From: Clavulina sp. PMI_390
Lineage: Eukaryota > Basidiomycota > Agaricomycetes > Cantharellales > Hydnaceae
Assembly: GCA_015039315.1 (NCBI GenBank)
Contig: WIDE01000029.1
Coordinates: forward strand, 330,778-394,777
DNA: 64,000 nt
Direction of reading: 5' to 3'
Made by a program: the position numbers and the translations under genes. Positions 1 through 11,949 of the stretch are shown one piece after another. Below the pieces are notes generated by a model. It saw only the letters and a program-made list of their open reading frames with translations, did not search any database and was not told the DNA's origin. Numbering within the stretch: position 1 is the first letter of the stretch; every line of letters starts with the position of its first letter.

Positions 1-294
1 GCTCTCATACCATGCTACTTGGAAAGGAGCAGAGCCGTTCTGGACCGACTGTTGGATGAACGCGTTGGCGACAACTGCAGAGCAAGGGCATAGGTATTAT
101 GCTGAAGGCATATGGCGTATGGTGGTAAACGAACCTCCAACAAGCCCACTCTGGCCAGCACCTCCGTTCCCAATCCTCAGAGCAATGGCCGAGTTGTTGC
201 CATAGCCACCGTCGTACACTGCTGCAGGGTCAACAGCAGAGACGAAGTAGGGCAAAATTGCAGCAGCGAGAGCCAGGGAGGTATATTGGACCAT
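1..294 (-). CDS. Secreted periplasmic-binding-like protein, N-terminal part
   Basis: This is the 5' end of a gene that runs off the left edge. The ATG (294-292) opens a signal peptide of about 20 residues (MVQYTSLALAAAILPYFVSA). The mature start contains YGNNSAIALRIGNGGAGQSG. A 60-nt GT-AG intron (75-134) separates exon 1 (135-294) from exon 2 (1-74), and exon 2 continues in frame with VANAFIQQSVQNGSAPFQVA. The glycine-rich GNGGAGQSGL motif followed by an ADAF-like helix is what I recall from fungal secreted homologues of tungstate/molybdate-type ABC substrate-binding proteins (PBP-like_2). By family it would be an extracellular small-ligand binder; the ligand is unknown. Only about 78 residues are visible, so the assignment rests on the N-terminus. 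The splice is supported by frame continuity. Confidence 0.65.
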
Positions 295-1640
295 CGTGGT
301 TTTTGGCGCAAGAAGGGGGTCAACAAGATGCTCTTTGAAGGGCTCAACAGCTGCTACGACGGCGGGGACGGAAGGGGGGGTGGTCGTGGAACGAGAATCA
401 CAGGGCGTGTCCTGTCAAACTCTTGTGGTTGATATATTTTTCGCCTTGGGAGTTCCGGGTGAAATTCTCCGCAAAGAAGCTTCCGACACCTCGGGAAGAA
501 CTTAAAAACTCAACGCCGGGCGCCGTCAACCCTCGGCATCAATTATTGTCTCAGAAACACGATGCCAGCACCAGTTTGCAGGTAGACTTATTAATTACCG
601 TGTACGAGCCCAGGACATCGCGCCACCCTCGTTTTATCCTCTTGGCGCGCTTTCACGGGAACATGGTATAGATTCTGCACCAAACTCTCGCGAAAGATTC
701 CTGTTCGTATACTTTCTCTTCCCATAGTTGGGTTTCTTTCGGCGCCAGCCTACAAGAGACACGGTGGAGGACAACTTTATCAAAAAGCCCCACAAGACGC
801 TCCGCCCAAGCTCCACTTGGGGGTCCTTTTGAATAGTTTTAGGACCCCCATCTATTGTCAAGGATTTAGCTCCACCGATTCGAATTTCCAAGCATCGGCG
901 ATGTCAAGCCACTCAGGGTTGGCAGACCATTCAGCCCATGGCAACAGGCGGCATACAGGGTGCTGCTGATAACCGAAGTTGGAATATTGCATGGGTGGCG
1001 CCGTCGTCTTAGGTTGGGCTTTTATCAGGACGCGGTTAGGGTGCAGTGTGTTTTGTTAGCAGTCGCAGCACAAGTCTAGGGGAAGGACTTCATGTGGTTG
1101 TACATATTTGGCGATTTGGTTGGCGCACGTGGAAACCAAACAGAGATAGCGCGCAAGTACAAGCCCCAGCTTCATTTGTCAGTCGAGGAAACAAGTGCTA
1201 ATCCATCTATCCAATGCTATCGCATGCTGATATGCATGCAGCCCCTGAGCTCGTCAAATTGTCTTTCTTTACAGGTTCCGCCAAATTTCCATTACTGCTG
1301 TCCAGCAGTCAGAGCTACCCTCGCAATATCAAGCTCTCGTAGTCTCCAGCTCCTTCACAAGATGCTGTACCACTACAACCGTGAACCATTGCTAATCAAA
1401 ACCCTTTATCTACATGACACCGCTTTTGAGTACTGCTGCAGTGAACGCGCCTCGCCGCTAATATGGCGCTCTAGGTCGCTTATTGGGGAGGGCTATTACC
1501 ACACAAACACATTAAGCTTGCATAGCGGTCCAAGGGCTATCCGTCCATACAATTTGAAGACTGGTCGATGCGGCAACGTGACCTGAACCAAAAGGCGCGC
1601 GTCGATCGATCGTTGACCTTACTTCTTACTACCACTAACA
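295..1640. other. Intergenic, divergent promoter region
   Basis: This lies between the divergent secreted-protein gene and Argonaute and should carry both promoters. An open frame of 164 codons (1092-1586, +) has no recognisable domain, signal or coding-like composition, and I do not call it. No repeats or RNA genes were seen. Confidence 0.5.
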
Positions 1641-4600
1641 ATGACCGGACGCGGACAAGGACGAGGCCAAGGAAGGGGAAGAGGTTAGTTGCTCCTCATG
1701 TGGTCGACCTTGTACTCATGGATTCCAACTGTGTAGGTGATCGTGGTCGGGGAACATCGAATCAACCACAGCGAGGACGCGGGACAAGCCCAAGCTCTGG
1801 GCCGCCACCATCTACTAGTCGCGGTTGGTCAATTCCCGATGTCCAACCATGCCATATTTAACCAAGTCAACGCTTAGGTGGATCACCCAGTGGCGGGCGA
1901 GGGGGTGGTGATGGTGGTAGTCGAGGCGCAGGACGAGGAAACGCTGGAGGCGCGAGAGGTTCCAGTACGTGACATAAAATCTTTACCGATACTGGGATGA
2001 TTACCTTGGAGATTATAGGGGGATCCGGAAGTGGCTTCCGTGGTGGACCTAGTGGCGGTGGTGGGAGGGGGAGCGGGTTCACTGCACCAATCCACACCAT
2101 TCCGGCGTATACTCCTGGCCCGGCTCAGCTAGACCCGAGGTTCCAGCAAAACAGCATTAATGAGATCACGCACCACCTAGCCTCCCTTCGCACTACTGAT
2201 AAGAGCGAAACTATGCCTTCGCGTCCCGGTTTTGGCGCAAACGGGAGGGCTATCGTACTTCGAGCCAACCATTTCCCTATGTCTAGCTTCCCGGCATTGG
2301 TATTTGAGCACGATGTCCAGGTGAAGCATTTCCATCCTGTAGCATGGCCACTTGATCCCTCATCATGATGATCATTAGTTCAACACGGCTGCAAGCGACC
2401 CTATCAAGCGTCGACTCTTTCAACTGCTGGAGCAGAGCGAAAGCTTCCAAGAATTCGCTTCTTTTACCGCTAACGATGGTTCCCAGAGGCTAGTGTCTAT
2501 GAAAGACCTCCAAGTGCCTCCCAGCGGCACACTCGACATACCTATCCAATTCTACGAAGAGGACCAGACCGGCCCTTCGGCTCAATCGAAGACCTATGTA
2601 TTGTCTATCGGGCCTGGAAAGCCACATGATACAGCGTCTCTCCAAAAGTGAGTTTCGACGCAGTGTTGCGCGGTTCTGAGTTCCCATTTGTTACATCTCA
2701 TAGATACCTTGAGGCCGACCCTGGGTTCAAGCAGTACGACCGCCAGCCAGTGATATCCGCCCTGCAGCTTTTGGTCGCAAAGCATCTCCGTGGAAATGCC
2801 ATTCCTGGTCGTGACAACAGATGGTTCTTCCCTTCACTTCAGCTTGGGCCGCTAGACGACCTTCTCGTAGCTATCAGAGGTGTGTCCCCGGTCCAGCTTT
2901 GTGGTGCATTGTCTCATGACTTCCTTCAGGTTTCACCCTATCAGTGCGACCAACATGGAAGCAGCTGTCCGTAAACATCAACGTATGTGACTCTCTCTAT
3001 CACGCAGGATGATGGGCAACAACTGGGCCGTGCAGGTTGCAACAGGAGCATTCTACCAAGAGAGCAACTTAGCACAAGCGCTAATTGCTTGGCGTCGTCG
3101 TACGCAAGGCGCTAGTGCAACAACCTTCTTCTTTGGGGTAAAGGTCCGATTGAGCCATGTGAGTTTTTGTCTGTCGAAGGGTGAAATTTACACCTCTGCT
3201 AATGAACTTGTCTCAATACAGAATGGCTTCAAGAAGTCTATCGTCAAGATCGAGAATAGAACTCCGCGTCAAATGACTTTCCCATATGCTGAGGCTCCCA
3301 GCGGTAGCATCTCGGTTGAGGCGTTTTTTCAAGGCATGCCAATTTGCCCCGATGAAAGACACTCGGTAACAGTAGCATCTGATGAACATATCCCCCCCAC
3401 AGAGAAATACAACGTGACTCTTCAGTATCCAGATCTTCCCGTTATCAACGTTGGCTCGGCCCGAAAAGCAGTTTACGTTCCAGCTGAGGTGTAAGTTTCT
3501 TCACTCTTTCATCTGGATGTCCTGCATTCCTTATATCGCCTGTGAAATAGCTGCCACATTCTACCAAATCAGCGATTCAAGATGAAACTCAATGCCGACC
3601 AGACCACTCGGATGCTAGATCTTGCAGCTCTCACTCCCATCCAAAGCCAGGCTGAGATCATGAGAACTGGCCTCCCTCGCCTTGGACTGAGCCCTCTGAC
3701 TGACTCGTTAAGTGCAGTTGGAATCGACATTGGGGGTGAAATGGCCACCGTACCTGGCCGCATCCTTCCACCTGTGTCCATTGGGTACCGAAACAGCAAG
3801 GTCACACAGAGCAAAGAAGGAGCTTGGAACCTTGTTGGCTCCAAGTTCAATATATCCGGGCAACGGTTGGCGGATTGTGGAGTCTTAATTCTTAGTGATG
3901 GCCCAGGCAACAATTTTGGTGGCCCCAGCGCTACGGCTCCTGATTGGACAGAACTCCGCGAGGTTCGCGAGCAGACTTTCTCACGTGATTCATACTCAAA
4001 TCAAGCTTATAGACTCTAAATGCATTCGCGTCCGTCTGCACTAAATATGGACTGGATGCCAATGGCGCAAAATGGTATCCTACTCTTATTCCGCTGAAGG
4101 CTTCTGATCCTACCCGAGAAGGGGCAATGGCATCTATACGCTCTCTATTTTCTGGGGCTTTCCGTCCCCAAATCGTCCTCGTCATCATGTCTGCAAAGGA
4201 TAGGATATATGAGTCTCTGAAGTATATGATTTACAAATCTTCAATAACTCGGTTTTCTGACCTCTTCGCGCAGACATTATCTGGACATCGCGAGAGACGT
4301 TCATTGCGTCTGCTCTCTCTATCCCAAGTTCAGAGTACGCATGAATTGGGGTTCTATTATTCCGATGCTGACATTGTCTCCAGAAAGGCCAAGATCAATA
4401 TTTTGCCAACCTCGCGATGAAGTTCAATGCGAAGCTCGGAGGTGTCAATCACATCGTTCCAGGAAAGACGATCGAGAAGCTAAAGGCCAAAGGCGTTATG
4501 TTTGCGGGAGCAGATGTAACCCACCCTGGCGCGGCCTCAATTGAGGATACGCCGTCCATTGCTGGAGTTCTGGGGACTATTGGTAAGCTTGAGAAACTGA

Positions 4601-5853
4601 TGTCCAATCCACAGGTCATTGACGAAATAGCTTCTGCGGCCAGATACCACCTTTGCTCGTTATGGCGCAAGTCTTCGCCTCCAGGAGTCAAGAAAAGAGG
4701 CAAGCACAGATGCTATACCAACAATATACGTGGACCGACTATGGCTTATTCCTCTAGATGATCACTGAACTCGACCAGATGTTTGTAGAGCGCCTGAAGG
4801 CCTACGAATCCAAGGCTGGGGCGGGCAAGTTCCCACAAACAATTGTCTTTGTGCGTGATGGTGAGCGCACTATCGTTTCATGGTCGTGCCAACCGTCTCG
4901 CTGAACATTCTCACAATATAGGCGTCTCTGAGGGTCAATTTCAAACAGTCATCGACCGGGAACTACCGCTCATCAGGAAGGCGTGCCAGGATGTAGCCCG
5001 TAACTATAAGCCGAACATCACACTCTTGATCGCAGGGAAGAGGTAAGTTGGAGGTTAGAAAGCTCACACTTCTTCGGTGATGCTCAGCTGTCTTGCTGTT
5101 TCAGACATCACACTCGCTTCTACATCACCGATCGCGCGGATGCAGACGCTAGGAACAATGATAATACTAAGGCTGGTCAGTGAGCCACTGATCTCCTTAT
5201 CTAGTTGTGCCTTTAAATGAAAGTTTCCTATATTTTCTAGGAACTGTGGTGGATCAAGGTGTCACAAGCCCTTATGACGATGATTTCTTCTTACAGCCTG
5301 TGAGTCAATCGCTGTCGGTCGAAAATAGCGATGTCTGAATAATCATCCCCATTATGCTCAGCATGGTCAGCACAACCTCTAGAATTCAGCGTGTTGAAAG
5401 CCTGATTGAGTTGTGGTATAGCTGCTTTGAAAGGAACCGCCCGTCCGACTCACTATACTGTCCTCCTTGATGAGAACAGGTTTACCCCTGTGAGTCCCAC
5501 AGCACGGATGTCTTATATGCTTACCGCTGAATTTCCGTTAGGATGAGAAGCATGATCTGCTTTACAGTTTGAGTTACTACATTGCTCGCTCCACTCGAGG
5601 CACTGGACTTGCAGCCCCGGCGTATTGTGAGTTCTCTCATCGCGACTCTCATATTGGGGTTAGGACTAATGGCGTAGATGCCGATCTTGCTTGTGAGCAC
5701 GCACGCATGTATATTCAGGGGCTTTACGCAGGCGATGCCAGCTCTATGGCGACTGGGACCATTGATGAAGCGTCCGTTATGAAGAAAGCCAAGGAGCTGT
5801 GGGGAAATGGACCAAATGGACCCCAGTTGCGGAACTCCATGTTCTTCCTCTGA
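1641..5853 (+). CDS. AGO: Argonaute (RNA-silencing slicer-type PIWI protein)
   Basis: Argonaute loads small RNAs and cleaves or silences complementary transcripts. The start ATG opens a Gly/Arg-rich tail (MTGRGQGRGQGRGRG), continued over several exons. N-domain: VLRANHFPM to YVLSIGPGKP, near 2260-2640. PAZ: YPDLPVINVG (near 3425) and YVPAEVCHILPNQ. MID: QIVLVIMSAKDRIYE and KGQDQYFANLAMKF. PIWI: GADVTHPG (about 4508), FVRDGVSEGQFQ, RHHTRFYITDRADAD, RPTHYTVLLDEN, APAYYADLACEHARMY. By family alignment the catalytic residues read D (GAD), E (ESRKEMI), D (RDG), D (YAD), so slicing looks intact. The C-terminus NSMFFL ends at 5853, a normal Ago-type ending. About 20 short introns are needed to keep frame. 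They include two GC-AG introns (3334-3402, 4700-4757) and a 4-nt microexon (5362-5365). I found no frame break once these are spliced. Expected length is roughly 900-950 residues. Confidence 0.93.
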
Positions 5854-6032
5854 GTATCGGGGATTATCACGAGAACACCGAAACTCGAACGGGACGCAAT
5901 GGCCACTAACATCTTGAACGGCAAGGATATTCATGCTCAAATCTTCATGTTATCAAATCAAGACAGTGCGCATTGATACAACATTGGACAATGAATAATG
6001 ACTATATGGTAGACTGTATCGATGCGATCGGC

Positions 6033-8166
6033 TCAGAAGCGAACGGCGGCAGATTTTTCAACGCCTTCTATAGACACCTTGTGCCCGACAAGCGTCCTGA
6101 TGTTGTTGATGCCATATCTAGGGGAAGAGGGATAATGAGCGTGAGGCGGACGACACTTGAGTGGCAGGTTCACTCACCGAATCATGGTTGGGCGCTCCAA
6201 GCTGAGACCCCAGCCGTGCACACGAACATCTGGGGGCAGTCCCATGGGCTCGAGCATTTCAGGACGGAACATTCCACTGTTTCCGATTTCAACCCATTTC
6301 TTTAGTTGTGGGTGGAACGCGAAAATCTCCAGAGATGGCTAGTAAAGGTACCAAGTTCAGGAATATGAGGCTAATACGACGTTTTATCACGCACCTCAGT
6401 GTAGGGGTTGTATGCTGGCTTGAAGCGAAGATTCTCGATACCCATCTTCTTGAAGAAGGTTTGCATGAAACCTGGGGAATTTCTGTTAGGAATGCCAAAG
6501 TCAGTTTGATCTTATGGCTGACTAACCAATGAGATCCGCCAAAGTCAGCCCATAATCAGCTACAACGCCTTCAACTTGATGGAATTCAGCCAAATGTGTC
6601 GCATCTACTGCTTCATTTCTGAACACTCTGTCGATACTGAACATCTTCACAGGCTTGAATCCACCCTTTCGCTCGGCGAGCTGGGCAAGGAGGCGAGACG
6701 AGCATGCAGTAGTATGTGTTCGGAGAAGTAGTTTCCGTGATTCAGCAGGCTGCCATGGGGCACGATAGCCTATTGAGTTGAAACCTCCAACAGAGTGAAC
6801 CTGCTTTACTCGTTCATAGTAGGCTTCGGGGGGAGGGAGTGATTCGGAGGGATCTGGTCGGGTATTGTGATAAGGGGAGAAATAATGCTTAGGGCAAGCG
6901 GAAACGCTGAGAACCATGTAAGTTTATTACCTGAGACATAGAAGGTATCCTGTAGATCTCTCGCGGGGTGTTGTTGGGGCACGAAGAGGGCATCGAAGTT
7001 CCAGAAACCGGAGTCGACGTATTGTGATGTTGACATCTCGGCGAAACTATGAATAGGTGTGAGGCGAGATCTCATGATGTAGGATCACAAATCACCAACC
7101 CCATTTCCATGAAGATGTTCCTGAATTCCTCCCGAACCTTTAGAAGAGGATGTAACGCCCCTCCGTTGGGAGGAATGCCGTCGGCATCAAAGTTGTACTT
7201 TTTGAAGCTCGTCGATTTCCAAGAGCCGCTATGGTCAATTATGTGCGAGCAAACCATCAAGATTATTGTGATTGGCTGGGTGGATGGGCACATACGATTG
7301 CATCATCTCAAAGGTGAGATCGGTCTCCGGCTTCTCGATCGACGTGCTGAAACTCGGGCCTTTATTCACGGTGAACCATAGGAGCTTCCTAAAGCAGACG
7401 CATGTTGGTTGAGTTGATGTGGCTAAGGGATTGACAGTTCACCTACTTCTGAACAGCAAGCTTCCGCTTTCTGAGATCCGCAAGCGCTTTGTCACCTGCT
7501 GCTAGAGTTCCGGTATTTTTGATCTCGAGTAGTTCCTCGCGAGCGCCGTCGTGGATAGTCGCGACCTGGGAATGAGGACGCATGGTCATTCAATACATGT
7601 GCATTAGTCCACTGATAGAGAGCAAACCCGCTCAATAATGCTTACCAACTTGACTAATTTATCGCCTTCCTTTCCGATCCAGCCATTCTTGAAGGCTCGG
7701 CCCTGCCCGATCTTTGCGCTCTCGTCGCCAACGGCAGCCTTCAGCTCTGGGATTGTGAGACCCGCGCCCTCGCCTTTGAGTGGAAGTGCGTTCCACACCC
7801 GGGCTTCATGGGAGCCTTGCTCAGCAAGCTGGGCTCCTTCAGCAGATAGGTCATGGGCAAAGACTTCTTGTGTCGTGTAGGTGATCATCTACATTTTCAC
7901 AAGCGACAAAGCCACGTAAGATAGGAAGGTCGTCGGTGAAGCAGAAAGCCAATCGGATTAGTCAAAGTGCATATAGAGAGATCTCAGGTATGTTTTAGGC
8001 GTACCTCTCGGCTGAGAAGTGAATTGAGAGCACCCTGGATGAGCAGCTGGGCCTCTTGCGACGAAGCAGGCGTAGACTCCCCTGGGAGCACGATCGTCCT
8101 TGAATCTTTGATCTCATTGTTGGTATTCAGTAGATCGAGCACCAGCTGCTGGAGCTCAAGAGCCAT
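6033..8166 (-). CDS. FRS2: Phenylalanyl-tRNA synthetase alpha subunit, cytosolic
   Basis: This subunit of the cytosolic alpha2-beta2 enzyme charges tRNA-Phe. The N-terminus ([23 protein letters not shown] 8166-8164) and the next exon ([20 protein letters not shown], near 7860) form the winged-helix region of eukaryotic alpha chains. The class II core follows: [38 protein letters not shown], then motif 2 as [20 protein letters not shown] and [18 protein letters not shown]. The C-terminal exons give [39 protein letters not shown] and, after a last intron, [19 protein letters not shown], ending with VRF at the TGA in 6033-6035. All core motifs are present and open, so the gene looks functional. 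It is convergent with Argonaute, with 179 bp between the two stop codons. Confidence 0.93.
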
Positions 8167-8366
8167 CGCTACTGTTCGTCGACGAGTATGACTCCCAGGC
8201 GGTCGGAATCCAAGTTTATTTGTCCAAGTTGACTCGAACTGAATGGCCGAGGTTCAGTGTCGGAAAATGTCTTCGTATTGTCACAAATAATTCTATAGAT
8301 GTACTGTATGCAGGGTATCCTCTATTCGAATTATTGAGGACACCAGGTCCACGAATATAATATATA

Positions 8367-11186
8367 TCAAGTAACCCCAAGCCTGAAAGACGGAGACATG
8401 TACATTAGTCCTTCTATAGCTACAAACAGCGTGGGAAGAAAGAAACTCACCCTTTCTTCGACTTCTCGTATACGACATAAGAGATAGATACTGCAGGGAC
8501 GACCTTTGGGGGAAGAAGGGTGAGTCTATATTCATTGTTAGCCCAGCGGCAGCACTGGAGACGTACTTTTGCCAACGTTGGCATGAGACCCTTGTAGAAT
8601 CCTTTCCACCCTTCCCTCGCATATGTGATCCTCACCACGTCCATCATGCCATCGTACTTTTGAGGATGACCAGATGACCCACTGGCCTGCAATCGTGTTC
8701 TAACCAAGTTGAGAGGATACACAGACGTGGCCCCAACACTTCCACTGACGCTCCCGAATGCAAGCATCGCGAGGACAGACGGCTCCTCCTTGCCTGTTGA
8801 CTTGCTATAGGCAATTTTCAGAGCCTCAAACGTAGACATGTCGATGGCGCTGTAGGGGAACACGCCAACGAGGCCGATCTATTGGAATGTCGATCGTCGA
8901 CTCGTCAGCACACGCGTGAGACAGAGATGAGCGCGCGCAATGGGAGCGGTACGCACTACTAAGCCACGATAGAAGGCCGGTATCCCGCCATTGGCGTAGA
9001 GATTACGCATCGATACTAGAACATGACCGGAGCCTTTGGTACTCATCAATTGGGTCTATCCAGCAACAGAGTGAGTGTCTAACGTAGCATCTCTGATGGG
9101 AGTAAGAACATACCTTGACGGTCTCCACTGGGTAGATTGCTAAGACAGATGAAATTGAGCCCCATGATCTACCTGCATCTGTGGATGGCTACGACCTACC
9201 AAGCTGGCTTGTGATACCACCAATGCCTCCAGATATGAAGCGGCTCACGCCACTGATATCTCGCGGATCATCGACATGATCATAGTATTTTGCGAAGAAG
9301 CGTTTCTGGGCGAACGAGGGGGTTGCAAATCGTCAGCGCACCTACATGGTGGTGTGGGTGAATACCGCTGACTCACCGAAGTTTCGTAAGACATGAATTT
9401 GATGGCGGATTCCTGAACGACGAGAAGATGCGCAAATCAACAAGAGGGAGAGAGATAAGACCGATTGAGGGAGCAGCGTACTGGCAATATCTTTGCACTG
9501 TTGAGGCCATTGCCCACCCAGAATGCCTTGATGCCTCCACCACGGTACAAGCTTACGATTGCTCGCCCTACAACCCCAGCAGCCGCGCTCGCGCCACCAT
9601 TTTTCACTGCATGCGCGACGGCATCGCCTGCCGCTTTGGCAGCAGCAGGGGGCGGAGCGCCTAACAGCTGTTCTGGGGCTGCGGTGATGAAGTACACCTT
9701 GAGACGGTCGAATGGAGCAGTCGCTGTCCGTGATACAACACCTGCGACACCACCAGCGAGGAAGAATCGGATTGCAGTGGAGCCAACGAACGCGTGTTGT
9801 TCATCCTCTTCCTCTTCCTCTCCATGCTCGTGCTCGTGGTCATGGTCGGTACTTTCTGAATATGCAGGGTGGTGGTCTACTGGTAGTTGGGCAGTCGCTG
9901 AGTCGTTTGTGGAAGAGTAAGATGGGCTCGAGTCGCCGGGGATAGTTAGCGAAGGGGAGGGCGATGGGGCTTCTAAGGATCGAGGTGGCGAGGCTCGTCG
10001 AGAAGAGGGTATATCCTCTCCGCTCAAGCTCACATCCCCTAGATTCCGTAGAGCCTATCTCAGCGCTCCTGGAAACTCTTTTGGCACAAGAAGGACGACA
10101 CTCACCTTCCATAGTAATTCTTGATGCCCCTCTCGAGTCAGTGTCAAACCTCCGTACCTCGTAGTACCGATAAATCTCTGCTGTTGATGCTGCACGAGGC
10201 ATTAACAACAGAAAATCACGGAACTCGGGATAAGAGACTGTTTTGGAGTGCGGAGATGATGTGAGGAAGACGATGAATTCCTGAAGGGTATTCGGGCTGA
10301 GGTGGATGCCGGACTTGGCGAGTGCGGTAGCCCATTCGTCAGCGTCGAGGTGGCCGTTTCCATCAAGATCAAGCTCTTTATGGAAGATATTCCAAAGCTC
10401 TGCAAAGTAGATAAAAAAAGGTGTATGTAAGTAAATGGTGCCAGCTGCAGAGAGAGCTCATATGGTGCTTGTCCTATGGCAAGTACCTTTCTCTTTGTCA
10501 TCGGCATACCTCACAAAACCATCCCAATCGACGGCTTTCGATTTCCCCTTGACGTCGACTCCTTTCCCATTCTCGACACCACCGCACCTGCTTGCCAGCT
10601 CTTCCAAGTAGAGAGTCCTCAACAAGCTCGCTCTTTCAGGGGTCAGCCCGTATCCTTCCACGCCAGCAGCGTGCTTGCCCCCTCGAGCAGCACCCCCTCC
10701 CTCCGGTTCCCCTACTACGTCCTCGCTGACAAGGTTGAGCTCCATGGGTGTTGGGCTCGCCCTGACGCCTCCTTCATTGTTGCCATCATTGGACAATGCT
10801 CTAGGGTCGCCCCTAGGAAGCTTTTGCCATATTGCTTTTAGGCGCGCTAGCCGTCGTGCAGGGCCACCTTCTGCTGCAATATACGCAGGTAAGGAGTTGG
10901 TGGTAGGTTGGAGAAGGGGGTCTGGGTCTGAGGAGAGTCGAGGGATGAGAGGGGCAGACCGAGTCCCACCCAGGGTGGTCTGAAAAAGTTCTTCGCGAGT
11001 GCAGGGATCTGGGACGTGTATTGTTGATGAATGGGATGAGGACGCTGCGGAGAGGGAAGATGATGACGATGACGAGGAGGTAGAGTATGAGGACGATAGT
11101 GGCGACTTTAGGGATGAAAAGAGTGAAGATGAGGACGGAGATGGGGATGAAGACGAGGAGCCTGGTGATGGCTGTCTATCGTTCAT
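8367..11186 (-). CDS. EF-hand (calcium-regulated) mitochondrial carrier
   Basis: This is probably a SCaMC/Sal1-type ATP-Mg/phosphate carrier of the inner mitochondrial membrane. The start ATG (11186) gives a long Ser-rich N-terminus (SSSSSSPSPSSSSLFSSL), then a calcium-sensor region. One canonical EF-hand loop is visible near 10370 (DLDGNGHLDADEW); neighbouring loops (ENGKGVDVKGKSK, SSPHSKTVSYPEF) have lost ligands. A His/Glu-rich linker (near 9800) precedes the carrier. Its three repeats show FFLAGGVAGVVSRTATAPFD (first PxDxxK), a second repeat with YPVETVKTQLMSTKGSGH (near 9120-9050), and the third with YPLNLVRTRLQ, where D is replaced by N. The tail YVVYEKSKK is spliced to GLGVT and stops at 8367-8369. 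The domain order matches SCaMC carriers. The poor retention of EF-hands suggests a modified calcium response. Exon joins in the linker are approximate. Confidence 0.88.
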
Positions 11187-11949
11187 CTTGTATTAGATTA
11201 ATGGGTTGGTTCAGCTGTCTAGTGGCGGATGTTGATATGATGATGATAGGAGGGGTACGCGTGGCTCAAAAGATAAACTTCAAGCAAAGAAAGGAGAGTG
11301 AATGGTCTTTAGTGATAATAGCTCCCAGGAGTTGTTTAACGTGACTCGCGAGGTGGGTGCGAAACAGAGATATCTAGACTGGCCAGTGATGACGAGAGCA
11401 GGATGTGAAGGTACAGTTTTTCGTGGCCGCGGTGTTTGCAGCTGACCGCCTTGAGATATCAGAGATATCTGGGCGTAGAGATCCACGTGGATTGTGGAAT
11501 GTGTTGTGCCTCGAAAAGGTCGGGCAAGCGGGTGTAGGAGAGTGAGTGAGCGCGGGGGTTCAGGATGCACCTGTTGACGTCAAGCAACAGCTTGTTCGAG
11601 CCCAGATGAGCCAATCAGGAGAGCGAACATGCCTCGCCATTTTCGCTCAGGCGATCTTATCGTGATTTAGAAGCCATCATACCAAAGCATTCCATTTGTA
11701 TCGTTAGACAAAGATCATCTCGGTGATAGGTCAGGATGGAAGCATGAACACAAGGGAATTGCATCGATTGGCTTCCGGTATTCACGCAGAGGATGATGTT
11801 CGGAACGATACAGGCACCAATGATCTATATTCTAAACCACTTTCCACTAAGCTACATACAACCCGATCCTGAGGTACGGAGTACAAAAAGTATACAAGCC
11901 CCTACACTTCTAGTGGGGTCTGAGCATTGGGTCACCATTCTAACGCCAT
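11187..11949. other. Intergenic
   Basis: This contains the upstream region of the mitochondrial carrier and the 3' flank of the F-box gene. Short open frames on both strands have no family resemblance. No repeat or RNA gene was recognised. Confidence 0.5.

Noticed and set aside
1092..1586. 164-codon open frame upstream of Argonaute
   Set aside because: No domain, no signal peptide and no coding-like composition; it sits in the expected promoter region.
4583..4643. Apparent frameshift in the Argonaute PIWI domain
   Set aside because: Resolved by taking the acceptor at 4642-4643, which gives GTIDTTFARYGASLRLQ in frame; no lesion is needed.
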